IMG/VR virus record: IMGVR_UViG_3300031839_001069
Location: 1-30,771 of that record
Length of the DNA stretch: 30,771 bases
Reading direction: 5' to 3' (one strand)
From: a virus
Shown: in pieces, positions 22,292 through 30,260 of the stretch
Layout: each line of letters begins with the position of its first letter
Numbering within the stretch: position 1 is the first letter of the stretch
Notes under the pieces: generated by a model
Told to the model about the DNA's origin: nothing
The model's database searches: none
What the model saw: only the letters and a program-made list of their open reading frames with translations
Program-made: the position numbers and the translations under genes

Positions 22292-23350
22292 TTAGCTTGC
22301 AGCTGTTTCCGCATCTACAAGGATACCTTGTGACGCTAAATGTTCGAAGTAAACCTGCATACGAGTATAAACATTCGCTGATCGAGAAGCATAACCAGAA
22401 ACATGTTCAAAGTCATCCATTTCGAACTGAGCGGCTGAGTCGAAACCAAGCTTCATGTAACGAGTATTTAGGAAGTAAGCAGAAATAATACAGTCACCAG
22501 TAGGTGTTGCACTTGGGTTTTGTACATCTGAACCAAGGAATGGAGTAGCAACAACCATTGCACCATTAAATGCTAATGCAAGTCGTCCACCATCAAGAAC
22601 CTTTTCATCGATGTATCGTTCCTGGTTGAACAATAACTGTTTATAAGCCTTGTAAAACTGAGGAGAACAGATGATAAGGTCTGGAGCTGATCCGTCTGGA
22701 GTATTCAATTGACAGTTAATGTAAAGGTCTGTCATATCTGAAATTGCCAAAGAGTTACCTGCAGTTCCATATTGGTTTTGCAAACGAGAGAAGGTCGACT
22801 TAGCAAGTCCACCAACAGTACCTGCTGTTTGAGAACCAAATGCACGGTTTTCGAAGAAACCGGTAGTTGAACCACCACCATCAGCCCCACCAGCAACAGC
22901 ATCGTCCATTCCGTTGAATGTATTAAGGTTACTAAGGATTGAAGAAGCGTTAGCAAGAATTTGCTTTTCTACTTCTCGTTTAAGTGCACCCATTACAGAC
23001 TTCATACGAGCTTCAGCGATATCGATGATAGCGCGTTCGCCTTTGTTTGAAAGTTCTTCCGAACGAGTGATAACAATTGGAGCTACAAAGTCGCACCAGT
23101 TAAATTCAGCTTGACGCAAAGCATCTTTTACTGCCAAATTAACAGGTTCATATCCGCTGTCCAATTGAGTGATTGAAGAATGTTCTTCAAGAATAAGTGG
23201 TACATTTAATTTTTGTCCACCGTCATAAGTTACGACTCCGCCACGCTCACGCATCTTGTCTAAAAGAGGTGTTGCTTGATAAAGCTGGTCAACCTCTTCG
23301 TCCAAAAGAATACGGAGAGTCGATGAGAGTACATCATTTGATATAGCCAT
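22292..23350 (-). CDS. Major capsid protein (HK97-fold), 352 aa
   Basis: A 352-aa Ala/Leu-rich protein preceded by the scaffold gene, with a strong GGAGG ribosome site. The N-terminal arm and long helix (TLRILLDEEVDQLYQATPLL) followed by strands (GGVVTYDGGQKLNVPLILEE) and a spine helix near 110-145 (KGERAIIDIAEARMKSVMGA) fit an HK97-like capsid. No N-terminal protease-cleaved extension is seen, in line with a separate scaffold. It has a large untranslated leader (23351-23496), so it may have its own promoter. Confidence 0.85.
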   Translation of the reverse strand: MAISNDVLSSTLRILLDEEVDQLYQATPLLDKMRERGGVVTYDGGQKLNVPLILEEHSSITQLDSGYEPVNLAVKDALRQAEFNWCDFVAPIVITRSEELSNKGERAIIDIAEARMKSVMGALKREVEKQILANASSILSNLNTFNGMDDAVAGGADGGGSTTGFFENRAFGSQTAGTVGGLAKSTFSRLQNQYGTAGNSLAISDMTDLYINCQLNTPDGSAPDLIICSPQFYKAYKQLLFNQERYIDEKVLDGGRLALAFNGAMVVATPFLGSDVQNPSATPTGDCIISAYFLNTRYMKLGFDSAAQFEMDDFEHVSGYASRSANVYTRMQVYFEHLASQGILVDAETAAS

Positions 23351-23496
23351 AATATTCCTCCGCTATAATTTTTTGTCTTGTTGTCATAATATTGTTTGTT
23401 TGTTTGCATCTGAATTGTTCCCGAAGGAGTTTCTGCAGCTTGTCCTCTCGTGATGCGTGAAAGGGGCTTGTCATTAAATACGGTTTTTTTTCCTTT
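23351..23496 (-). other. Leader between scaffold and capsid genes
   Basis: 146 bases with no gene. The minus-strand reading has a CTTCGG tetraloop-like hairpin with a very short stem near 23420 and ends in the capsid ribosome site GGAGG. I see no clear promoter or terminator. It could be an RNA-stability leader for the abundant capsid message. Confidence 0.4.
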
Positions 23497-24342
23497 TTAT
23501 CCACCTTTTTGTGCTTTTAGCCATGCATATATCTCATGACCTTTCTTAAGATGTTTAGGAACCTTCTTAATATCTCTAGCTGTTGAACCTTGCGAAAGCT
23601 TAAGACCTACCTCTCTCATTCTACTAGTCCGGTTTGATAACTCTTCTTTGAGTTGACGGTTTTGTTCTGTGAGTGATCGACCTTTAACAATGTGATAAGC
23701 ATCCTCAAGTGAAATATTTTCATTCGACTTCAACATATCTGCAATTTCTTTTTTGTAGTCCATTAAGTCAGGGTTTTCTGACTTAAATTTATCGAGTTGA
23801 GCTCGTTTGTTTAAACGATGTTGCTCTTCTCTCATAGGCTGCATCATTTCTTGCAGTCTTGCTGCGACCTCTTGTTGTATTCGAGTCTCGAAAGACTGTG
23901 TATCATAAGGGTCAAGCTCTACAGTTTCACCAGGTGTATTCTGTGCTATAGCATCAGCACCTTTCATTAGACTTTGTTGTAAGTACTCAAGTTGTCGGCG
24001 TTGTTCTGCCAATTCTTGTGTCTTACGAGTGTAGTCTGCACGAATGTTGCTAAGCAATGCACGGGCATCATCAGGTAATTCTGAAACTACCTTATTATAA
24101 TTGATACCTTTGTGGCCACCTTCATCTAAACCTTCTACTTCAGTCAATGTTTCCAATGACATTTCTTCCGGTATTGCCTCTGCTTTTGCTTTATCAAGGG
24201 CTTCACCTACTCGGTCTCGTCCTTGATACGACTTATGTTTACTAGTACTTTCTGTCGTCTCTACTGTTTCACTTGTAGTTTCGATGTCAGTCCCAGCACT
24301 TTCTACTTCCACTGCGGTGGGGTTGTTGACTTCTTCGCTCAT
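23497..24342 (-). CDS. Scaffolding protein, 281 aa
   Basis: Highly charged and helical: an acidic Glu/Thr/Val N-terminus (MSEEVNNPTAVEVESAGTDI), a long coiled-coil centre (about 95-230) and a basic C-terminal tail (VPKHLKKGHEIYAWLKAQKG). This composition and the place between portal-side genes and the major capsid gene are standard for phage scaffolds, whose basic C-terminus binds the capsid protein. A GGAGG ribosome site precedes the ATG. Confidence 0.8.
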   Translation of the reverse strand: MSEEVNNPTAVEVESAGTDIETTSETVETTESTSKHKSYQGRDRVGEALDKAKAEAIPEEMSLETLTEVEGLDEGGHKGINYNKVVSELPDDARALLSNIRADYTRKTQELAEQRRQLEYLQQSLMKGADAIAQNTPGETVELDPYDTQSFETRIQQEVAARLQEMMQPMREEQHRLNKRAQLDKFKSENPDLMDYKKEIADMLKSNENISLEDAYHIVKGRSLTEQNRQLKEELSNRTSRMREVGLKLSQGSTARDIKKVPKHLKKGHEIYAWLKAQKGG

Positions 24343-24359
24343 GTTTGCCTCCTATATTG

Positions 24360-24911
24360 TTATGCTTTCATGCGAGCCATAAATAATTCTTCTTCGTCTT
24401 CCCCTTTTGAAGGGTCGACCGTACTTACTGATATTGCCTCTCCTGACATCTCTTGAACAGGCATATCCATTTCAGCTTGAATATCACCCATTCCTTGAGG
24501 TTTGTTAAGAAAAGCTTTAAAACTTTTGTCCTGTGATGCAGCGTCAATTTTACCTGCGATCATTTTAAGGTCAGTATCATTTTCGACACCTGATAGGTCG
24601 AATTTGTAGTCATCCAAACCTGCATCTGTCACAGCTGCATTTACCATTTCTAAGTTACGCAAGAACTCAGGTGGTAAAACCTCAGGTGCTGACTTGAAAC
24701 GCGGATATGTTGGTGCTTTAAATACACGGTTTGCTTGATTGAGTGCATCTACCAAACGGTTAAGTCCGTTAACAGAAAAGTCACCACTTAAACCTGAAAG
24801 TGCTTCTTCTTCCATAGCGTCCATTTCCTTTGCTTTCATCATTAATTTAGACTTCAGCATATCTTCATCCATCAATGCGTCTTGGTCCATTTTGTTTCTC
24901 ATTTCTTCCAT
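24360..24911 (-). CDS. Head-associated protein of unknown function, 183 aa
   Basis: Starts at a TAATG overlap with the portal stop. The first 40 residues are almost all Met, Asp, Glu and Lys (MEEMRNKMDQDALMDEDMLK); the middle is a helix-turn pattern, and the end is acidic with a final MARMKA. It lies between portal and scaffold and is 17 bases from the scaffold gene. It may be a second scaffold-type protein or an internal head protein. No family recognised. Confidence 0.6.
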   Translation of the reverse strand: MEEMRNKMDQDALMDEDMLKSKLMMKAKEMDAMEEEALSGLSGDFSVNGLNRLVDALNQANRVFKAPTYPRFKSAPEVLPPEFLRNLEMVNAAVTDAGLDDYKFDLSGVENDTDLKMIAGKIDAASQDKSFKAFLNKPQGMGDIQAEMDMPVQEMSGEAISVSTVDPSKGEDEEELFMARMKA

Positions 24912-26572
24912 TATCCCTCTCCGGTGTTAAGAATTGCTTGTAAATTATTTGGTCCTGTCGGTTGCATTCCTTGTTGTAGTTCTACAGCGTCAGGTTGAAT
25001 TGCAGCACCCGATGCTTTTGCTTTTGCTGCTGATATTTGGGCTTGAGCAGCCTGATTGGCTTCCTCAATAAAGCTTTCAGGTAGACCAAGAGCTCTTACC
25101 ATCTCAGCGAGAAGGGTTGAAGCAGGTACACCTAAACCTTGTAATGTTGGTATTGACTGGATAAATTCACGCTTTCTCACACTTTCACTGATCGGTGTGC
25201 TTGCTTGGTCCTGAGCAAATACTTGGAAGTCACCTCTCAAGTCGCTTGCTTTAACCACCTCATCACGGTTGTCAATTACTACAACGTCACGGGTGTTGTC
25301 TTCTTCCATGTACATTGCCAACATAAAAATATAAATACGAGCCAACTCTTCAATGGTTGCATCTCGTTCTCTTGCCAGTCTACCTACCTCTGACGATGAA
25401 TAGGCAGCAAGTGCGGCTATTTCTGTTGCTGAAGAACGAGTACTTTCACCTCTTGTAAATGGTGCTAAGATTGACCCTTTGTCTTTGTCCCTTTGCACTT
25501 GTTGGTAGTATTGTTCGAGTTCGGGGGGTGTGGGGTTCTGAGGTAAAGTACGAATAGCACCATTAAGGTCATCATCATCAACCTCAATAAACAGTCCATC
25601 AATACCTGATGTAACTTGTGCCATACTTTCTTCATCAAAGGTACCTCGCTTTACAATATATTGACGAGATGCTTTGCGAACACCATTAGCCTGAAAGGTT
25701 CTAATTAAATTTGTTTCATATATCTGGTCATATATTCGTTTCATTGCTGAATATCCTTCAATAGGACAGTCAGGCTTTCTATTAAAATAAAAAGGTACGA
25801 TTGGCACAACTGGTTTGTTTTCATTATCTCTGAAAGGTATCATTTCTTTGTCCAAGAATTTTTCACCCATTGCCCAGTTTGGTGTGTAAAAGTATATCTG
25901 ATCGTTCACCAGGTCATAAAATTCTATTATTTCAATATAACGAAACATCTCATCAGTACCTGAATAAGACTTCATTGAATCGTCTGCTTGGTTCATGTAC
26001 TTGGTGAAGTAGTCTTTCTTTTCAACCGGTTCGTATTCTTTGTTACCAAATTTTGCTTTTGCTTCATGTAGAGGTATGTAGTATCGATGTCCCATATATC
26101 GCTGGTCTTGCAATCGCTTGGCATCTCTATCAAGGATAACATCCCAACAATTGACCGCCATCATATCCATACGCTTATAAATGTCCTCAGAATCAATTGG
26201 AAGCATTTTCATAAATGCCATAGGGTAAATTAATGCAAGACGAGAAGCGTCCTCTATCGTACTTCTGTGTTTCACCAAGAAGTCATTTGCAAGGGTTTGT
26301 GCTTTACGGCTGTCACCTACACCTCTAACTGATTGTTTAAATACGACACCTGGGTTGCGAGAGAACAGAGATGCAATATAACTTTCAATATAGCCATAAG
26401 CATCTGAGGTTTGTACTAGAATTTGCATATCGCTATCTAGTTGTTCCTTATCCCAGAAGTCAGTTTCATATGCGGACTTGTATTGCCACATCTCTCTTTG
26501 CATTTCATCCCAATAGCGATCGTGTATCTCTAAAATTCTTTTTACATCTTTTGGTTTAATATTGTAAGCCAT
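24911..26572 (-). CDS. Portal protein, 553 aa
   Basis: Directly downstream of the large terminase with a one-base overlap (TAATG). The size and the mixed helix/strand pattern with a long C-terminal helical part (about 430-530, Gln/Ala-rich) fit podovirus portals, the ring through which DNA is packed. The stretch RDKDKGSILAPFTRGESTRSSATEIAAL near 370-400 resembles the portal 'T.TA.E' segment before the crown helix. The C-terminus is Gln/Asn/Pro-rich. Confidence 0.8.
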   Translation of the reverse strand: MAYNIKPKDVKRILEIHDRYWDEMQREMWQYKSAYETDFWDKEQLDSDMQILVQTSDAYGYIESYIASLFSRNPGVVFKQSVRGVGDSRKAQTLANDFLVKHRSTIEDASRLALIYPMAFMKMLPIDSEDIYKRMDMMAVNCWDVILDRDAKRLQDQRYMGHRYYIPLHEAKAKFGNKEYEPVEKKDYFTKYMNQADDSMKSYSGTDEMFRYIEIIEFYDLVNDQIYFYTPNWAMGEKFLDKEMIPFRDNENKPVVPIVPFYFNRKPDCPIEGYSAMKRIYDQIYETNLIRTFQANGVRKASRQYIVKRGTFDEESMAQVTSGIDGLFIEVDDDDLNGAIRTLPQNPTPPELEQYYQQVQRDKDKGSILAPFTRGESTRSSATEIAALAAYSSSEVGRLARERDATIEELARIYIFMLAMYMEEDNTRDVVVIDNRDEVVKASDLRGDFQVFAQDQASTPISESVRKREFIQSIPTLQGLGVPASTLLAEMVRALGLPESFIEEANQAAQAQISAAKAKASGAAIQPDAVELQQGMQPTGPNNLQAILNTGEG

Positions 26573-28107
26573 TATTGTCCTCGTCTTCTAAAAGGTAATG
26601 GGCCGCGTGCTCTGATACGACGCGCCTTTGTTTTTCCAATGAAGTCTTCCATTAATTGTTTTCGCACCTCGTATAAGGAAGGTGCTGGTTTTATCTTTGC
26701 TCCCCATTGTGCGAGACAATAACTGATAACCATATCGTCTGTTCCGCCTTTGGGATGTGATGGTGCACCACCGTCGTTGCATATTGTATTCCTTAATTCT
26801 GACCACAATGTGCTTTCGAGCAAGTTAATATGCCCCTCACACATTAATTCACGCACATGGTCATAAATAGCCATTTTATTTTCCTTTCGTGTATTCCAGT
26901 CCTTACCAGTTTTGGTTTTGTAAAGGTTACGCATACCAAATTCTTTACACCGATATAGGACTAGTGAACCAGGACCATTAGCTTCTATGATAGTATACGG
27001 CTCATTGAACTCCCAGTAAATATCCCATATTTTATCTGCAAATTCTGCTGGTGCTATTTTATTACTACGATAATGGTAAACCGGTTGCAAGGTCGTTGCT
27101 GACACCACTGTAATAGCTGAGTAGTCATTACCTCCACCATGTGCCACATCAACACCCATAGCGAACCGATCGCCTGGTGCCGGCTCACAATACCACTTAT
27201 CATCACCACCCAAGTCAAGAATATCAATGTTATCAAGAATATCTGTAGGAAAGTAGACATTGCTTGTGGTCATAAAGGCTTCATCAATGGTGGTAGGAAA
27301 CTCTCGTTTAAATTTTTCTATACCCATTGTCGAAATTTGTGTACGACGCCAGTACATCTGCTGCTTTTGCAAACCCAGCTCTTGCATCAAATGGACCTCT
27401 TCTTCAGTCATAGGAGGTACACCATTCTGACCAAACATACTTTTCTTTTTATATAAGACATGCTTGTACCATGGGAAGAAACAGATATGCCAATTGTTAC
27501 GGGGTGCTGCCATACACAAACGATGATAAGCGTCACCCGGTCCATTGGTGGTTGTTTCTATAATGACTTGTCCTTCACCAACTGACGCAATTGTGTTTGC
27601 AAGGAGTTCATCTTGGTTATCAAAGAATGCAAATTCACTGATATGAGCCGAACTAAAAGTAAAAGAGCGAGTTGCTCCTCCCTTACCTCCACCGGTAAAG
27701 CTTCGAAGTTCTGCACCTGTGTCGGAGAACTGAAGAGTTCGTGCACTCTGCTTTTTAAGTTTTCGCTGGAGTGGTTTAGGCATTGAGAAGTAGAAGCTTT
27801 TGTCGATGGAATGCAAGTGGTCTGCACTGTCTCGGGTGTAGCTAATGATCGCGTGTCTTGTAGGTTCTTGTTGGACATAGCATTTCCATAAAAAATATGC
27901 CCTGATGAGTGTAGAGCAGCCTATTTGACGGGCTTTGCAAACGACAATGCGTTTATGTGTCATCAGTGCATCGAGTAATATTTCTTGTTCATCATTGAGA
28001 ACAAAAGGCACAAGCTTGTTTTTGGACTTATCAAATACTTTTAAAAATTTAAAAAAGTCTCGTGGCTCTTCTCTTAGTTTCTGTAAAAGCGGCGCAGGTA
28101 TCTTCAA
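26572..28107 (-). CDS. terL: Terminase large subunit (TTG start), 511 aa
   Basis: Motor ATPase and nuclease that cuts and pumps DNA into the head. Visible motifs: Walker A-type KARQIGCST (58-66), Walker B and catalytic Glu in HISEFAFF (Glu158), coupling motif TTTNG (185-189), and nuclease acids Asp320 (GVDVAHGGGNDYS), Glu375 (EANGPG) and Asp457/458 (TDDMVISY). The start is TTG at 28107-28105, sharing bases with the TGA of the 45-aa gene, with AGGAGG eight bases upstream. The arginine-rich tail (RRIRARGPLPFRRRGQ) may bind DNA or portal. Full length. Confidence 0.96.
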   Translation of the reverse strand: MKIPAPLLQKLREEPRDFFKFLKVFDKSKNKLVPFVLNDEQEILLDALMTHKRIVVCKARQIGCSTLIRAYFLWKCYVQQEPTRHAIISYTRDSADHLHSIDKSFYFSMPKPLQRKLKKQSARTLQFSDTGAELRSFTGGGKGGATRSFTFSSAHISEFAFFDNQDELLANTIASVGEGQVIIETTTNGPGDAYHRLCMAAPRNNWHICFFPWYKHVLYKKKSMFGQNGVPPMTEEEVHLMQELGLQKQQMYWRRTQISTMGIEKFKREFPTTIDEAFMTTSNVYFPTDILDNIDILDLGGDDKWYCEPAPGDRFAMGVDVAHGGGNDYSAITVVSATTLQPVYHYRSNKIAPAEFADKIWDIYWEFNEPYTIIEANGPGSLVLYRCKEFGMRNLYKTKTGKDWNTRKENKMAIYDHVRELMCEGHINLLESTLWSELRNTICNDGGAPSHPKGGTDDMVISYCLAQWGAKIKPAPSLYEVRKQLMEDFIGKTKARRIRARGPLPFRRRGQ

Positions 28108-28241
28108 CGGCTTTGCCTCCTTATCATAAAGAGCGCATCATATAGCACCTTTTCAAAACCTGGGCTTTGTAACTCTAAAATTAAAAACAGTTGCACTAAT
28201 TCGTCTTTGGTCATTTTTAATAATTCATCGCGTGTATCCAC
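28104..28241 (-). CDS. Small protein upstream of terL, 45 aa, GTG start
   Basis: A short frame from GTG at 28241 to TGA at 28106-28104, behind AGGAGG with a seven-base gap. The product is helical and acidic: MDTRDELLKMTKDELVQLFL then an LQSPGFEKVLYDALF section and a basic end. Its stop overlaps the terL start as TTGA, so translation is coupled. Its place next to the 88-aa gene suggests a packaging-related role; it may help a small terminase. No family recognised. Confidence 0.6.
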   Translation of the reverse strand: MDTRDELLKMTKDELVQLFLILELQSPGFEKVLYDALFMIRRQSR

Positions 28242-28283
28242 CTTTCTACCTCCTCTGGATGTGCTTTGTTATATTTGATAATA

Positions 28284-28550
28284 CTAGTCTTGTCCGCCTT
28301 CTAACACTTGCAAGATATCAGCAAACCCTTCATCAGAACCAAATGTCTCACGATACTTTATCAACACCTGACACAATTCCATAAAGGTACGAGGTGACAT
28401 CTTCCAGTCATTCTCATCATTATTCTTTACTGCAAGAAGCATCACACTTTTGATGACGCCCTCTAGGTCACCTGCATGTATAGCCTTTTTCAGTCCAGCC
28501 TTGTAATTTAAACTTTTTCTAGCAATAGCCTTTTTTGTCTTATCATTCAT
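28284..28550 (-). CDS. Candidate small terminase subunit, 88 aa
   Basis: An 88-aa mostly helical protein with a basic N-terminus (MNDKTKKAIARKSLNYKAGL) and acidic C-terminus, overlapping the HTH gene by eight bases. A small terminase recognises the packaging site and usually sits just upstream of terL, as this does. It lacks a clear helix-turn-helix, so either it or the preceding 123-aa protein could fill that role. Assignment is by position. Confidence 0.45.
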   Translation of the reverse strand: MNDKTKKAIARKSLNYKAGLKKAIHAGDLEGVIKSVMLLAVKNNDENDWKMSPRTFMELCQVLIKYRETFGSDEGFADILQVLEGGQD

Positions 28551-28914
28551 CAGAACTACCCTCCTCTATATATGCACGCAATTTTTCCACTGCGCGATTG
28601 AGGCGTTTATAACTAGTGGATACAGCAACACCATGTTGGTCTGCAATCCACTGAAATGTTTTGCCCTCATAATAATACCACTCAACCGTTTCGCGTAACA
28701 CAGGTTTTAACCTCGTCAACGCATGAGCCAATTGGTCCATCCTGTCCCACCGCCTCTCACGCTTCTCCTCATCTTCTTCTTCAAAGGGGTTGTACACATA
28801 TCCATTCTGTGTTGCTACCCAGTCGAAGAGTTGCGGATCGCCGGTTGTCCAGTGTTTTCTATAGAAACGCCTATCGCTCTTATCCATCTTTGTCCATCTT
28901 GCCATATATACCAT
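28543..28914 (-). CDS. Sigma-70 region 4-like HTH protein, 123 aa
   Basis: Residues 66-113 carry the pattern of sigma factor region 4: LTRLKPVLRETVEWYYYEGK then TFQWIADQHGVAVSTSYKRL and a final helix RAVEKLRAYI. The first 60 residues are acidic/aromatic and unlike a full sigma factor. It is the first gene of the packaging/virion operon. It could be a transcription regulator of late genes or a small-terminase-type DNA-binding protein; both use such HTH domains. The ATG at 28914 follows AGAGG. A leader of about 220 bases precedes it. Confidence 0.7.
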   Translation of the reverse strand: MVYMARWTKMDKSDRRFYRKHWTTGDPQLFDWVATQNGYVYNPFEEEDEEKRERRWDRMDQLAHALTRLKPVLRETVEWYYYEGKTFQWIADQHGVAVSTSYKRLNRAVEKLRAYIEEGSSDE

Positions 28915-28967
28915 GCTCTGCCTCTGCCACTTATATATATATCTTGTTTATTTAAAAAGTATATGTA

Positions 28968-28984
28968 AATATTCTAAGAATATT
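28968..28984. promoter_or_regulatory. Perfect palindrome AATATTCT-A-AGAATATT
   Basis: Eight-base arms around one central base, 55 bases upstream of the HTH gene. A dimeric regulator could bind this; the HTH protein itself is an obvious candidate for feedback control. Because the region is AT-rich, part of the symmetry could be chance, but a 17-base perfect palindrome stands out. Confidence 0.5.
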
Positions 28985-29027
28985 GTATTATTATATATAT
29001 CGCTTTTCTGCCTAGGAGTATTTTTTT

Positions 29028-29231
29028 ATGACAATTTTTTTCGGGTGTATATTCGGACTATGCTATCTACTACTAGCGACCAGCGCATTAGGGACCTACC
29101 CTATCCATAACACAGATACTAGTAGGCCTATCTGTAGATATATTATATCACAGAGCGGATACTATTTACAAAAGAAAGTGGTATCACCTTCTCTTTTTTT
29201 TTATTGTAAGAGAGGTGATATTAAATTCTAG
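29028..29231 (+). CDS. Doubtful plus-strand ORF, 67 aa, hydrophobic N-terminus
   Basis: The only plus-strand frame with a good ribosome site (AGGAG, nine bases before the ATG). It begins MTIFFGCIFGLCYLLLATSA, a possible signal or membrane segment, and ends one base before the stop of the convergent 92-aa gene. Against it: codon choice (many CTA, AGG, ACC) differs from the other genes, promoter P5 lies on the opposite strand within it, and every supported gene is on the minus strand. I treat it as a candidate, not a confirmed gene. Confidence 0.25.
   Translation: MTIFFGCIFGLCYLLLATSALGTYPIHNTDTSRPICRYIISQSGYYLQKKVVSPSLFFYCKRGDIKF
29142..29171 (-). promoter_or_regulatory. Candidate late promoter P5 (TTGTAA-18-TGATATAAT)
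   Basis: On the minus strand TTGTAA (29171-29166) is followed by 18 bases and TATAAT (29147-29142), with the extended -10 TG just before it. This is a strong sigma-70-type site, related to but not identical with the early set (spacing 18, last -35 base different). It would start the transcript of the HTH, terminase and virion genes with a leader of about 220 bases. Confidence 0.55.
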
Positions 29232-29510
29232 TTATGCATGTTCCATTATCCAGATACCATTATCATTGAAATAGACCTTATAAGCAGGGTCATCAATATC
29301 ATATGAGTGGATACAACCATCTATCAAAACATCTATCATTTCAATTGAATATTCAATATCATCAATAGACTCAACTTCTTCTGGATATGCTTGTCTATAC
29401 CGCTCGACTATCAAACCCCTGATATTCCTTAACTTAGACCTTAATTCTATTATTTGACCTTCCATTTCCTGGATATAATGGTCATTTGTATTGACTTTTG
29501 TTTCAAACAC
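29232..29510 (-). CDS. Hypothetical protein, 92 aa, GTG start
   Basis: The start is GTG at 29510-29508, with AGGT eight bases upstream. It is acidic and helical: a coiled-coil-like stretch at about 10-32 (HYIQEMEGQIIELRSKLRNI) followed by an acidic part rich in Asp, Ile and Tyr. Promoter P4 lies 60 bases upstream, so it is expressed alone before the virion operon. Possible early regulator or anti-host protein; no family recognised. Confidence 0.72.
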   Translation of the reverse strand: MFETKVNTNDHYIQEMEGQIIELRSKLRNIRGLIVERYRQAYPEEVESIDDIEYSIEMIDVLIDGCIHSYDIDDPAYKVYFNDNGIWIMEHA

Positions 29511-29568
29511 TTTTATCTACCTCATTTGAATGTATTAGTTGAATTTGCCTTTTTTATTAGGCATTTAT

Positions 29569-29597
29569 ATTATATCAAGTTATTTTCAAACTTACAC
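29569..29597 (-). promoter_or_regulatory. Early promoter P4 (GTGTAA-17-TGATATAAT)
   Basis: GTGTAA at 29597-29592, exactly 17 bases, then TATAAT at 29574-29569 preceded by TG (extended -10). It drives the 92-aa gene. The leader holds a small hairpin (TGCCT/AGGCA arms near 29547-29563). Confidence 0.75.
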
Positions 29598-29906
29598 AAA
29601 TAAAAGCAAAAGAAATAAAATATCTTTTCTTAGATAAGTTATACAATGATACTGATACAGGGTATGATAGATATACGGTATCTACTCGTAGACTGATGTG
29701 TTCTGTGGTAAGATAAAAATGAATGGTAATTCATAATAGGTTATCACAGATAATAAATGAATGGCTATTCAAAATGTAGACTCGCTTGGTCTTTATCCTG
29801 GTCCATCGCGTTTTTGCTTGTAAATTCGATCGGTCGCTCGGTTAATGTAGTAACCTTGATGTGATAGACGCGATGATAGATAATGAGATGAATGACGGGT
29901 AAAAGA
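29598..29906 (-). other. Non-coding region between terminator and P4, with paired small hairpins
   Basis: About 310 bases without a credible gene. Two copies of the motif ATGAATGGNNATTCA (29719-29733 and 29757-29771) start 38 bases apart; each can fold as TGAAT/ATTCA around a four-base loop. The stretch 29810-29880 is less AT-rich, with GATCGGTCGCTCGG and repeated GATAGA/GATGATAG words. It could be an operator or a pause/packaging site; function unknown. Confidence 0.4.
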
Positions 29907-29929
29907 AAGGGTCGGACAAGCCGACCCTT
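29907..29929 (-). terminator. Intrinsic terminator of the early gene block
   Basis: A perfect 9-bp stem AAGGGTCGG/CCGACCCTT with a five-base loop, followed on the minus strand by UCUUUUA. It lies 22 bases after the stop of the 84-aa gene and separates that gene from P4. Confidence 0.88.
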
Positions 29930-29950
29930 CTAAACACTCGCAACCGGTTG

Positions 29951-30205
29951 TTATACTAATTCTGCAGTCAGTGTGTGGTTGTAGTGAGGGGGTTGGAATA
30001 CTTCCATTGTATCATCTTCGTATACAAAGACTTGGTCATATCCGTTCTCATCATAGAATATTTCGTATGTGAGATATGCTTGTTCTTTGTCTTCATCATA
30101 TCCCCAGTTGACTACATTAGCTTCATCAATGCGGTGTTGATAAGTGTTTGTCTGGGTTGTTGAATTAAAGTGTTGTGTGATAATAATAGTTTTTCCTACT
30201 AACAT
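29951..30205 (-). CDS. Hypothetical acidic early protein, 84 aa
   Basis: Starts MLVGKTIIITQHFNSTTQTN behind AAGGAGG and is followed by a strong terminator. The chain alternates hydrophobic and acidic residues as a beta-rich small protein and is rich in Asp, Glu, Tyr and Thr. Promoter P2 is 27 bases upstream, so it is transcribed alone. Such small acidic early proteins in phages often mimic DNA or bind host enzymes; that is only a possibility. Confidence 0.78.
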   Translation of the reverse strand: MLVGKTIIITQHFNSTTQTNTYQHRIDEANVVNWGYDEDKEQAYLTYEIFYDENGYDQVFVYEDDTMEVFQPPHYNHTLTAELV

Positions 30206-30231
30206 ATGGCCTCCTTGGTTTGCCTGTGTAT

Positions 30232-30260
30232 ATTATATCCTTTGCCTATCGCAGTTACAT
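30232..30260 (-). promoter_or_regulatory. Early promoter P2 (ATGTAA-17-TATAAT)
   Basis: ATGTAA at 30260-30255 and TATAAT at 30237-30232 with the same 17-base spacing as P1, P3 and P4. The -35 ends at the stop region of the 62-aa gene, so the promoter fills the whole gap before the 84-aa gene. Confidence 0.72.

Larger units (their letters stand above)
28915..29231 (-). other. Leader and promoter region of the packaging/virion operon
   Basis: About 317 bases between convergently spaced features. On the minus strand it holds promoter P5 (29142-29171), then a leader with a hairpin ACAGATA/TATCTGT around 29112-29135, an AT-rich stretch, and an odd-centred perfect palindrome at 28968-28984. A plus-strand ORF at 29028-29231 also lies here. 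The hairpin at 29178-29226 (TATCACC/GGTGATA arms) is near the stop of the 92-aa gene. Confidence 0.55.
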
